From JBHGBB01 sp041946755 (lineage in GTDB: Bacteria; UBP4; UBA4092; JAOAEQ01): DNA of 8,529 bases. The translations under genes were made by a program, and so were the position numbers. The stretch lies in NCBI GenBank assembly GCA_041946755.1, contig JBHGBB010000170.1, positions 1 to 8,529 on the forward strand, given 5' to 3'. The notes below the pieces were generated by a model. It was not told the origin of the DNA, ran no database searches, and worked only from the letters and a program-made list of their open reading frames with translations. Shown one piece after another: positions 1 to 6,203 of this stretch. Position 1 is the stretch's first letter. Every line of letters starts with the position of its first letter.

Positions 1-28
1 CTACAGTCTACGGTCTACGGTCTACTGG
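1..28. repeat. Degenerate 7-base tandem repeat, about four units
   Basis: Four consecutive heptamers are visible: CTACAGT, CTACGGT, CTACGGT and CTACTGG. The two middle units are identical and the outer two differ by one or a few bases. The array starts at the window edge, so it may continue to the left. On the minus strand it lies four bases beyond the TAG stop of the lipoprotein gene, so it is in that gene's 3' flank. No hairpin is obvious within it. A similar period-7 stretch follows the stop of the next minus-strand gene (663-690). Its function is unknown. Confidence 0.7.
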
Positions 29-32
29 TTTT

Positions 33-548
33 CTACGGGCTGGTCTTGGTTGGAATAACGATATAATTCCCAGAAATCCAGCCGATGGTACCGTTTAATA
101 ACTTAATTTTATACCAGTTAGCCGGGATCTTACTTAAAATCTGTACCCGGGTTTTATCAGCTACTTGCGTTACCACCGGACTATTCGCATTCGGTGTAGA
201 TAGAATATCAACGGCAGTAATTCGTTTTCCAAGAATACTAACTGGCGGCGTTTTAATGGTGCCAAATTGCGGTGCCGGTTTTTTCGGTGGTGGTGGTACC
301 GGTTTCGGTGGTGGCGGCGGTGGTGGTGGCGTAACGACCACTACCGGTTCTGGTGCCGGTGGCGGTGCTACTACTACCGGTTCTGGTGGCGGTGGTGGCG
401 GTGGCGGTTCCGGTGCCGGAACCGGTTTCGCCGGTTCTACAATAACCGGTTTCTTCGCAGCTCTGATCTGTGCACAGCCGGTGAAAATGATAGCAATACA
501 AATGAATATACTGATGGATAAGATTAAATATCGCAGACTCGATTGCAT
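33..548 (-). CDS. Proline-rich lipoprotein with C-terminal SH3b domain
   Basis: This is a 171-residue lipoprotein. Residues 1-25 form a lipoprotein signal: a short basic start, a hydrophobic stretch rich in Ile, and a lipobox FTGC with Cys25 as the predicted lipidated residue. Residues about 35-93 are a low-complexity linker of proline runs broken by EPVVV blocks, suitable for spanning periplasm or cell wall. Residues about 106-167 resemble a bacterial SH3 (SH3b) domain, with the usual pattern of a Leu-Ser-Thr-Pro turn, a VxILSK strand, WYKIKL and a closing GWISGNYI. SH3b domains commonly bind peptidoglycan or peptides, so a role as a cell-envelope anchor or wall-binding protein is inferred. 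The ATG at 548 is preceded on the minus strand by a G6 run 5 bases upstream that can serve as ribosome binding site. It lies 143 bases after the D-aminopeptidase gene, so co-transcription is uncertain. No specific gene name can be assigned. Confidence 0.85.
   Translation of the reverse strand: MQSSLRYLILSISIFICIAIIFTGCAQIRAAKKPVIVEPAKPVPAPEPPPPPPPPEPVVVAPPPAPEPVVVVTPPPPPPPPKPVPPPPKKPAPQFGTIKTPPVSILGKRITAVDILSTPNANSPVVTQVADKTRVQILSKIPANWYKIKLLNGTIGWISGNYIVIPTKTSP
260..450. repeat. Low-complexity GGT/GGC repeat encoding the proline-rich linker
   Basis: On the plus strand this stretch is built almost only of GGTGGC, GGTGGT and CCGGTTC-like units. On the minus strand these read as CCA, CCG, GCC and ACC codons, i.e. 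the Pro-rich linker of the lipoprotein. A perfect 16-base direct repeat (ACTACCGGTTCTGGTG) occurs at 340-355 and 373-388, 33 bases apart (11 codons), encoding the duplicated EPVVV blocks. Such a tract can expand or contract in whole codons by slippage or recombination. It also creates long spurious open frames rich in Gly or Trp/Arg on the other strand and frames. Confidence 0.75.
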
Positions 549-553
549 AATTA

Positions 554-559
554 CCCCCC
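554..559 (-). promoter_or_regulatory. G-run ribosome binding site of the lipoprotein gene
   Basis: Read on the minus strand, AGGGGGG stands 5 bases before the ATG at 548. It is a G-only variant of the Shine-Dalgarno core and supports that ATG as the start. The homopolymer could vary in length, which would alter spacing rather than frame. Confidence 0.5.
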
Positions 560-662
560 TAATAGATAATATGAATCGAAATAAAATGAAAAATCTATCT
601 TCTAGACTAGCATACAGATACTTAAAATGTCAAAATCTAGATATGCTATTTAGCTATATTGA

Positions 663-690
663 CAACCGACAATTAACAACTACCAACTAT
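663..690. repeat. Degenerate 7-base tandem repeat, four units
   Basis: Four units in register: CAACCGA, CAATTAA, CAACTAC, CAACTAT. All begin with CAA and the last two differ by one base. On the minus strand the array reads ATAGTTG, GTAGTTG, TTAATTG, TCGGTTG and begins one base after the TAA stop of the D-aminopeptidase gene. It has the same period and the same position relative to the stop as the array at 1-28, though the consensus differs. Confidence 0.55.
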
Positions 691-691
691 C

Positions 692-1492
692 TTATAGCAT
701 CGCGAGAAATACCTGGAATAATTCCAGATAATCGCGAGAAACATATCGAACTGCCGCGTCTCCGGTTCGTTTAACTCCCGGTATCCGGCACGCGCGGTCT
801 GCTTGAAAGGTATAAATAAAATCAAAATCTAAGGTTACCGGCGACTTGAACGTAAACGGTTTAAACTCTTTCTTTCTTTGGATCGCATCGAGCGCAGCAT
901 CATGAATCAATTGTTTTACTTTTTCCGGATGGATATTCCGGGCTGAAGTTCTCCCCTGCCCGAATTTTACCGGGACGGTTACTACTTTACCCAATGTCTG
1001 TTTCGCTTCTTTCACCAATTTATCATCTCCACAAGCCAGAATCACCGGAACCCCGAAATACCCGGCTACCGCACTATTGATACCGGTTTCGCCATAAGCT
1101 TTACCATTAATCCGAATCCGATATACCGACCGTTCGGTATAGGTATGGTCCATCACCGCACCGGCAGTCCCTCGTTTCGCATGATATCCGATGAAGAAAA
1201 CGAAATCAAACGAGTTATCGATCCCCTGCATCATCGAAAACGGTTTATAATCTCCGGAAATCAGACTCGCTGCCGGATGCAAATCCGCCGGAATAATGTT
1301 CCGCATGGTATCATGGGAATCATTGACCACGATTTCTTTCACTCCGGCTTCTACCGCACCCTCGATAGCGGCATTAACCTCTTCAGTCATCAATTTCCGG
1401 GATTTATCATAATCCCGGCCATCACGGTTCCGCTGGTCGTTATGTACGATCCCGGAAATCCCTTCCATATCAGCAGAAATAAACAATTTCAT
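692..1492 (-). CDS. dppA: M55 family D-aminopeptidase (DppA-like)
   Basis: This 266-residue protein is a full-length member of the M55 zinc peptidase family, whose type member is DppA of Bacillus subtilis. That enzyme releases D-amino acids from the N terminus of short peptides such as D-Ala-D-Ala and assembles as a ring-shaped decamer; it is usually cytoplasmic. The N terminus MKLFISADMEGISG is the family hallmark. The expected zinc ligands are present: Asp8 and Glu10, His60 in VNDSH, His104 in GYHA, and Glu135 in the YGETG motif. The ISGDYKPFSMMQG segment (about 79-90) is also typical. No signal peptide is seen. The start fits the conserved N terminus; an AAAGGA site lies about 11 bases upstream, slightly far. 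The gene follows the GH123-like gene by 58 bases, with a possible own promoter between. A role in recycling D-amino-acid peptides from cell wall is inferred. The usual dpp transporter genes are not seen here. Confidence 0.93.
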   Translation of the reverse strand: MKLFISADMEGISGIVHNDQRNRDGRDYDKSRKLMTEEVNAAIEGAVEAGVKEIVVNDSHDTMRNIIPADLHPAASLISGDYKPFSMMQGIDNSFDFVFFIGYHAKRGTAGAVMDHTYTERSVYRIRINGKAYGETGINSAVAGYFGVPVILACGDDKLVKEAKQTLGKVVTVPVKFGQGRTSARNIHPEKVKQLIHDAALDAIQRKKEFKPFTFKSPVTLDFDFIYTFQADRACRIPGVKRTGDAAVRYVSRDYLELFQVFLAML

Positions 1493-1502
1493 AGCAATTT
1501 TA

Positions 1503-1520
1503 TTCCTTTAAGGTATTATA
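1503..1520 (-). promoter_or_regulatory. Possible -10 box and ribosome binding site before dppA
   Basis: On the minus strand a perfect TATAAT (1515-1520) lies before an AAAGGAA ribosome binding site (1503-1509) that precedes the dppA ATG. Upstream, TAGACA resembles a -35 box but is only 14 bases from the -10, short of the usual 16-18. A transcript from here would have a leader of only about 16 bases. The site would let dppA be expressed apart from the upstream GH123-like gene. Confidence 0.3.
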
Positions 1521-1550
1521 AGTGTATTTAATTATGTCTATTGTAACATA

Positions 1551-4214
1551 CTAAAACAAATCGAGTAATATCTCTTTTTCGATGCGCTCATTTTCCTGAA
1601 CTAAGCGATAACTGATGGCAATCAACTGGTTTTGTTCAGTAACCGGAAACTGCTCATAATGCGATAACTGCTTTTTTATCTTTTCACTTTCCTTATTTAA
1701 TCTAGCAATCTTTTCTTGTAAAATTTTATTTTTTATTGCGCTACTCTTCGGTATTTTTACCGTATGTGAAATCATTTTCAAATTATTTACTATCGTATTG
1801 CGCAATAATTGAGTAGAAATCTCTACCGAAATCCGGGATGCTTCCGCGGGAGATAGCGTTTTTTCGCAAAAAACTATATGCGCAAATTTCTCCGGAATAT
1901 GGAATTCGGTTTCCAGATTCGCCCAGCTCGAATATCGTTCACCCGAAGTATAGATATTTCGGCAGATGTTGCAACGCCAGACTTCATTGTTTTTCGGATA
2001 TATACCGAACGCGGTAAATGGGATTTTTAGTTCGATCGACCAAAACTGATCTCCTTTAAACGCTTTCGCCTGCCAGGTAACCTTATTATCCCCGGTAAGT
2101 TTATTATTCCATCGCGAGCCGATGGCGTTTACCGCAAAATGATTGTATGCTTTACTCCCTTTAGGGAGCATGAATATTTCACTGCTATCTTCCCTCCAGA
2201 GATTATCCTTATCCGGTAATACCGATTTGAGTTTATCCATTTCCGGCTCCAGGCAAATAATCCCCAGATATAAGTCGGTTGCGGTATATCCCATCCTAAC
2301 CGTAGTTTGTTTGGGAGCTAACTTTAGTTCATGTTCTAATAGGAGAAACTCCGAGGCTATTGGTACAGTCTGCCATGCCGGGTCATCTTGGATGCGGCCA
2401 TCGATAACCGGTAAGTGTTTTAATCGATAGCAGGGATATGACCGCAATTGTTCCGGCTCAATAGATAGCGGAACGAATACCGCTTTTTCTCTTCCGAGAG
2501 CATACTTATCGCTGAGTTGAAAAATATAGGAAACTATTTCCAATCGAATGGTGTCCAAGTCGCGTTTTACATCCAGCATGGCTAGATATTGCTCCGCCTG
2601 TTTCGCTATCTGCCGTTTCTTTGCAGAACTAGAATTCTTATTCCGGTCGATAGCTTGTAATAAGGTGGTGAGATAGCGAACATCATCTACCCCTTCCCGA
2701 TATCCTTCCCAGCCAATCGTATCGATTATACCATCAACAGTCGGATAGGTATAATTATGCTCGCGATATGCCGGATGATCGAAATCGTTCCAGATATCGC
2801 CGAAACCATGCTGATAAGCATAGGTTGCCGCACCATCATAATTACTTTTCCAAATAAGTAATCCATAATTTCTACGGTTCACTTCCGGATTTTCCACCCC
2901 GCCTTGCGGATTCGCATAACACCAGATTTTATGCCCTACCGAATGCCATTTCGCAGCTTCTTCTTGAGTAGGATACCGCGCACATACCAGCAGGTCTTGC
3001 ATATCACCTATCAACTCGAAATTACTGTTCTTATATCCGGCAACAAAAACTTTTCCGCCTGCTTGATGGATTTTCTCCCAGGTTGCCCGCTGCGATTTTA
3101 ACCGGTCTCCGATCGCTTCATCGATACCATAAAAATATACTTCCGGCACCCCATACTGTTTCGCTAAATCAATCACCGGCTTCACTTGATCCGGAATAGA
3201 CGATAAGGCTGTATCTGAAAATCCTAATCCCAGATAATATAACGGCTGGTTTTTCATGCCAACCGCATTTCGTAACGATAATACTTCTCCCAACATTTTC
3301 TCGTCAAAAGGCTGATATACCATCGGATTGGTTACGCCATGCTGATATAAATCCGCCAATTCCTTTTGGAATTGCTCTTTCGATTTCCATTCCGAAGAAA
3401 TCGACCCTTCTCCTTTCGGATCGAGTTTACCGCGATAATAGATACTCGATGAATAATTGGGTAGTGCTAATTCAATAGGGAATATTTTTAACGTTAACGG
3501 TATACTCCTGATTATAGTTCCTGAAGCCGCTATATCTATCTTACCGGTATAGGTACCCGGTTGAGTATTTTCCGGCACTTCGATAGTTACCCATATTTGC
3601 TGACTACTGGCAATAGGAATATCAAATGGCAATAATTCCGGACTATCCTTAACCGGAAATTCTTGTAAAGAATATTTCTTAATGCCGCCTTTATCAGTCG
3701 TATCACTAATCCAGACATATTTATCTCCTTCCGGGAAAGAAAGCCGAAGATAATTCTCCTGATGTTCATAATCTACTTTAACCAACCGCGTATCATTCAG
3801 CAGTAGTTCCGGTACCAGCACTTTATGCCATTTATCCTGATTGATATTCACCCAAGCGCTCCCGGCTTGATACCAGCATTTAACCAATTTTATATCTATA
3901 TTTTCTGCTGGAATACTTTCTTTTGTTCCAACAAGATTACTCACTTTAAGTTGAACTGCAGTTATCCCTGAATGCGATACTAAAACGAAACTTGCCGGTT
4001 CATATTCACCAGGACATGCGGTCATGATAATCGATTGATTAGCCTTATCAGGGATGGAGATATCGGTAGGCAATATCTTATTACTAGTTATTGGAGGAAC
4101 TACATAATATTGACAATCCTGCATATTTATCTTGCCATCTTGCGCAAATATCGATACGATTAATCCTAATACCACTACCCCAGAACATAGACAAATCCGT
4201 TTCCTATTAAACAT
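1551..4214 (-). CDS. Secreted GH123/DUF4091-type glycoside hydrolase with CBM9-like domain
   Basis: The product is 887 residues. An N-terminal signal peptide (basic FNRKR, hydrophobic core, likely cut after Ala24 before QDG) sends it out of the cytoplasm. Residues about 60-250 look like a beta-rich domain ending in VPENTQPGTYTGKIDI, as in N-terminal domains of this family. Residues about 255-520 match the GH123/DUF4091 catalytic barrel: an Asp365-Glu366 pair in FYGIDEA, which in GH123 is the substrate-assisted catalytic pair, and the end signature IGWEGYREGVDDVRYL (about 500-515). Residues about 601-784 form a CBM9-like/DOMON-type sugar-binding domain (VIDGRIQDDPAW, YTATDLYLGI, WSIELKIPF). 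Residues about 785-887 are Lys/Glu-rich and helical, a probable coiled coil. Known GH123 enzymes are beta-N-acetylgalactosaminidases, but this broad family is mostly untested, so the substrate is open. The start is ATG 4214, with AAAGGA 5 bases upstream; the longer TTG start at 4241 has no such site and would spoil the signal peptide. Confidence 0.85.
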   Translation of the reverse strand: MFNRKRICLCSGVVVLGLIVSIFAQDGKINMQDCQYYVVPPITSNKILPTDISIPDKANQSIIMTACPGEYEPASFVLVSHSGITAVQLKVSNLVGTKESIPAENIDIKLVKCWYQAGSAWVNINQDKWHKVLVPELLLNDTRLVKVDYEHQENYLRLSFPEGDKYVWISDTTDKGGIKKYSLQEFPVKDSPELLPFDIPIASSQQIWVTIEVPENTQPGTYTGKIDIAASGTIIRSIPLTLKIFPIELALPNYSSSIYYRGKLDPKGEGSISSEWKSKEQFQKELADLYQHGVTNPMVYQPFDEKMLGEVLSLRNAVGMKNQPLYYLGLGFSDTALSSIPDQVKPVIDLAKQYGVPEVYFYGIDEAIGDRLKSQRATWEKIHQAGGKVFVAGYKNSNFELIGDMQDLLVCARYPTQEEAAKWHSVGHKIWCYANPQGGVENPEVNRRNYGLLIWKSNYDGAATYAYQHGFGDIWNDFDHPAYREHNYTYPTVDGIIDTIGWEGYREGVDDVRYLTTLLQAIDRNKNSSSAKKRQIAKQAEQYLAMLDVKRDLDTIRLEIVSYIFQLSDKYALGREKAVFVPLSIEPEQLRSYPCYRLKHLPVIDGRIQDDPAWQTVPIASEFLLLEHELKLAPKQTTVRMGYTATDLYLGIICLEPEMDKLKSVLPDKDNLWREDSSEIFMLPKGSKAYNHFAVNAIGSRWNNKLTGDNKVTWQAKAFKGDQFWSIELKIPFTAFGIYPKNNEVWRCNICRNIYTSGERYSSWANLETEFHIPEKFAHIVFCEKTLSPAEASRISVEISTQLLRNTIVNNLKMISHTVKIPKSSAIKNKILQEKIARLNKESEKIKKQLSHYEQFPVTEQNQLIAISYRLVQENERIEKEILLDLF

Positions 4215-4219
4215 ACAGT

Positions 4220-4225
4220 TCCTTT
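4220..4225 (-). promoter_or_regulatory. Ribosome binding site fixing the GH123-like start
   Basis: AAAGGA on the minus strand lies 5 bases before ATG 4214. The in-frame TTG at 4239-4241 lies upstream of this site and lacks one of its own, so the shorter reading, which begins directly with a signal peptide, is preferred. Confidence 0.7.
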
Positions 4226-4243
4226 CTAACAATTTTGTCAAAT

Positions 4244-4259
4244 ATTATATCTTATTATA
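4244..4259 (-). promoter_or_regulatory. Possible promoter of the minus-strand GH123-like gene
   Basis: Two perfect TATAAT hexamers read on the minus strand at 4254-4259 and 4244-4249, ten bases apart, about 30-40 bases before the ATG at 4214. No good -35 box is seen at 16-18 bases upstream of either. The spacer is AT-rich, so chance matches are possible. Confidence 0.3.
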
Positions 4260-4300
4260 TAGATAAACATAAATCGGCTGGCTGATCAAGAATGAGTTAC

Positions 4301-4333
4301 GATAATCCTTTTATACCACTTGCCGGAATTATC
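4301..4333 (+). promoter_or_regulatory. Weak hairpin in the leader of the plus-strand operon
   Basis: GATAATCC (4301-4308) can pair with GGAATTATC (4325-4333) with one bulged base and a 16-base loop. The ribosome binding site AAGG (4334-4337) follows at once, so the stem could affect translation of the first gene. The pairing is short and AT-rich. No convincing promoter for this operon was found in the spacer. Confidence 0.2.
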
Positions 4334-4343
4334 AAGGTTTGAT

Positions 4344-4853
4344 ATGGTATTAGTCATGCCATTGACTCCATATCATTTCGGGCCAGTATCTTGGCTGGGA
4401 CTATTATTCCGCCGGTATTTGGATTTACCGACTTTTATCATCGCTAGTATTATCATTGATATCGAACCTTTTCTGGTAATCGTTTTTAGGCTTAATTATC
4501 CGCTGCATGGCATCTGCCATACGTTTTTAGGGGCAGCGTTTATCGGCGTAGTTTTCGCGGTAGTAATGTACAACCTTTATCCTTGGCTTATGAAATACAT
4601 CCCATTCTTAAAACTCAGCCACCCGCATCCTTTCAAGAAAATCGTAATGAGTTCGATATGCGGTGTCGTTTCCCATATTCTCCTCGATTCGCCATTATAT
4701 CCTGATATTCTGCCTTTCTATCCCTGGCAATCCAATCCTTTTTATCATCTTGTTTCATCATCAACCATATATACCTTTTGTACCATATCATTCATCATCG
4801 GATTCGGTATCTACCTTTACCTCAAACTCACTAATAAAAGCCATAATGTATGA
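4344..4853 (+). CDS. Polytopic membrane protein, YdjM/DUF457-type metal-dependent hydrolase family
   Basis: This 169-residue protein is very hydrophobic, with about four membrane segments (roughly residues 16-24/29-49, 62-80, 100-113 and 140-161). Its conserved polar residues match the pattern of membrane-bound YdjM-like proteins (DUF457), annotated as metal-dependent hydrolases: His11 in TPYHFGP, Asp39 in IDIEP, His55 and His59 in HGICHTFLG, His111 and Asp115 in SHILLDS, then a Pro/Tyr/Trp-rich LPFYPWQSNP. These residues could bind a metal at the membrane, but no reaction is firmly known for the family. The ATG at 4344 is chosen because AAGG lies 6 bases upstream; ATG 4356, giving MPLTPYH, is the other candidate, and an upstream TTG at 4320 has no support. 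It is the first gene of the plus-strand block and lies 53 bases before the G1P dehydrogenase gene, which may hint at a lipid-related role. Confidence 0.72.
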   Translation: MVLVMPLTPYHFGPVSWLGLLFRRYLDLPTFIIASIIIDIEPFLVIVFRLNYPLHGICHTFLGAAFIGVVFAVVMYNLYPWLMKYIPFLKLSHPHPFKKIVMSSICGVVSHILLDSPLYPDILPFYPWQSNPFYHLVSSSTIYTFCTISFIIGFGIYLYLKLTNKSHNV

Positions 4854-4885
4854 TAGAATGGTACTACGTTTTTATTATCTAAATT

Positions 4886-4891
4886 AAGGAG
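4886..4891 (+). promoter_or_regulatory. Strong but distant ribosome binding site of the G1P dehydrogenase gene
   Basis: AAGGAG is a full Shine-Dalgarno core, yet it lies 15 bases from ATG 4907, against a usual 5-9. A TAG at 4901-4903 in the same frame rules out any start nearer to the site. The spacing may lower translation, or the start may be helped by folding of the spacer. Confidence 0.5.
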
Positions 4892-4906
4892 TATACAATA
4901 TAGTCA

Positions 4907-6184
4907 ATGGATATTTATAAAGTACTAGGGAAATCGTTTCGTTGCAAATATTGCGGTAGAACGCATCTTATACCAACCAAAAAAGTCTTAATGGAAGAAA
5001 ATGCATTAATTAAACTTCCGCGGTTTATCGGTTCATTAATTCCGAAAGCCAATACGATTCTGCTGCTCGCTGATGAAATTACTTTCCAGGTAGCTGGAGA
5101 AACCTGCACTCAATTACTTAAAGATAAATATCGTGTCGTTTCAACCATCCTCACCCCGAGGAAATATCCGACAGTTCATGCCGAATCTATTTATTTCTCT
5201 TCCATCAGAAGAAAAGCGCAAGATTGCGATATTATTCTTACTATCGGTACCGGCAGTATAACCGATATGGGTAAATATATCGGGACCGAACTTAAGATTC
5301 CGGTGATTGCAGTGCCAACCGCGCCCTCGATGAACGCGTATACTTCTGCAGTAAGCGCATATATTGAAAAAGGAATAAAAATAACCGCTCCGATTACTCC
5401 TGCTCTTGGAGTTATTGCCGATACTAATATCATCGCCAATTCGCCGATGGAACTCATCCAAGCCGGGTTCGCTGATAGCCAGGCGAAATCGTTCGCAAAT
5501 GCCGATTGGCAAATATCTGCGGTACTATCCGGTGAAACCTTTTGCTCTTTACCCTTAATTCTGTTCAGTTCGGTAGAAAAGCAATATAAAGCGCATGGCG
5601 ATAGATTAATCAAACGCGATAAGAAGACTATTCTTGCGCTTATGGAAGGGCTGAATTTAGGCGGATTCTCGATGGTCATCGCCGGGAAATCGGCACCGGC
5701 TTCCGGTGGCGAACATCTCATCTCCCATTTTCTGGATATGGTCGCCCATAAAAAGGAACTGGATGTTTTCAGTTATCATGGGCTCCAGGTAGGAGTAGGA
5801 GTAGTCACCTCCGCCCGGTTGTTCGAACGATTAAGAGAAATCAAATCTCCGCTGATTAAGAAAATTGATTATGATGCAGAATTGAAAAAACTGTTTGGAA
5901 AAGATACGGGTAAATTCCGGGATAAATTCAGCAAGAAACTGCCGTATCTAAAAAAGATTGCTGAACGATGGGATGAAATTATCCCGATATTATCGCAGCC
6001 ACCGGCGTCGAAAGATATTATTAAATATCTTAAGAAAGCTCAATGCCCAACCACATTTGCTGAAATTGGAGTCAATAAAACGTTAGCGAAACAAACGGTT
6101 CTGTCCGCTCGATATATCCGAGATCGAATTACGGTTTTAGACTTGGCTACGGAGTTAGGTGTTCTACAAGACGTACTTGAATAA
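4907..6184 (+). CDS. sn-Glycerol-1-phosphate dehydrogenase (AraM/EgsA family)
   Basis: The product is 425 residues, in the iron-containing alcohol dehydrogenase/glycerol-1-phosphate dehydrogenase superfamily. Members reduce dihydroxyacetone phosphate to sn-glycerol 1-phosphate with NAD(P)H in the cytoplasm: the first step of archaeal lipid synthesis (EgsA) and, in bacteria, of ether-type glycerolipids (AraM). The nucleotide-binding loop IGTGSITDMGKY (about 113-124) and PTAPSMNAYTSAVSAY (137-152) are typical. Three metal ligands are visible: Asp190 in AGFADSQAK, His270 in PASGGEHLISH and His291 in SYHGLQVG. The N terminus carries CKYCGRTH (Cys13, Cys16, His20), a Cys motif seen in some bacterial members that may bind metal. 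The C-terminal part (about 300-425) is helical. Glycerol dehydrogenase or a 3-dehydroquinate synthase-like enzyme are less likely given the SGGEH and PTAPSM motifs. The gene is 53 bases from the preceding one and 19 from the next. Confidence 0.88.
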   Translation: MDIYKVLGKSFRCKYCGRTHLIPTKKVLMEENALIKLPRFIGSLIPKANTILLLADEITFQVAGETCTQLLKDKYRVVSTILTPRKYPTVHAESIYFSSIRRKAQDCDIILTIGTGSITDMGKYIGTELKIPVIAVPTAPSMNAYTSAVSAYIEKGIKITAPITPALGVIADTNIIANSPMELIQAGFADSQAKSFANADWQISAVLSGETFCSLPLILFSSVEKQYKAHGDRLIKRDKKTILALMEGLNLGGFSMVIAGKSAPASGGEHLISHFLDMVAHKKELDVFSYHGLQVGVGVVTSARLFERLREIKSPLIKKIDYDAELKKLFGKDTGKFRDKFSKKLPYLKKIAERWDEIIPILSQPPASKDIIKYLKKAQCPTTFAEIGVNKTLAKQTVLSARYIRDRITVLDLATELGVLQDVLE

Positions 6185-6188
6185 TATT

Positions 6189-6195
6189 GGAAAGG
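6189..6195 (+). promoter_or_regulatory. Ribosome binding site fixing the GH130 start
   Basis: GGAAAGG stands 8 bases before ATG 6204. A longer reading from GTG 6159 would overlap the dehydrogenase gene by 26 bases and add a tail unlike family N termini, so ATG 6204 is chosen. Confidence 0.65.
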
Positions 6196-6203
6196 TAACT
6201 AAT

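Larger units (their letters stand above)
549..691. other. 143-base spacer between two minus-strand genes
   Basis: This is the longest gap in the window. It contains the heptamer array at 663-690 and the ribosome binding site at 554-559. A 6-base inverted pair (AGCATA/TATGCT, about 609-645) has a loop too long to call a terminator, and no strong stem followed by a T-run is seen. A TATTAT hexamer on the minus strand at 566-571 resembles a -10 box but lies too close to the ribosome binding site and has no matching -35, so no promoter is called. Confidence 0.5.

Noticed and set aside
1..28. CRISPR-like array
   Set aside because: Units are only 7 bases with no spacers, so it is a simple tandem repeat.
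253..521. Thr/Gly-rich minus-strand and Trp/Arg-rich plus-strand short frames
   Set aside because: They are other-frame readings of the same GGT/GGC repeat; the composition is an artefact of the repeat.
600..660. Rho-independent terminator after dppA
   Set aside because: The only pairing (AGCATA/TATGCT) is 6 bases with a loop of more than 25, and no T-run follows the stem.
85..774. Open frame of 229 codons on the plus strand, very Gly-rich
   Set aside because: It is antisense to the lipoprotein gene; its Gly runs are the complement of Pro codons, and it lacks a ribosome binding site and runs into dppA.
1145..1531. Plus-strand open frame of 128 codons opposite dppA
   Set aside because: It is antisense to a clear M55 peptidase with all its catalytic residues and has no domain signature.
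4236..4241. TTGACA on the minus strand, a perfect -35 hexamer
   Set aside because: No -10 box lies at the proper distance downstream; the expected place is taken by the ribosome binding site and start codon of the GH123-like gene.
5141..5721. Two minus-strand open frames of 123 and 176 codons
   Set aside because: They lie wholly inside the G1P dehydrogenase gene on the opposite strand and show no recognisable protein features.
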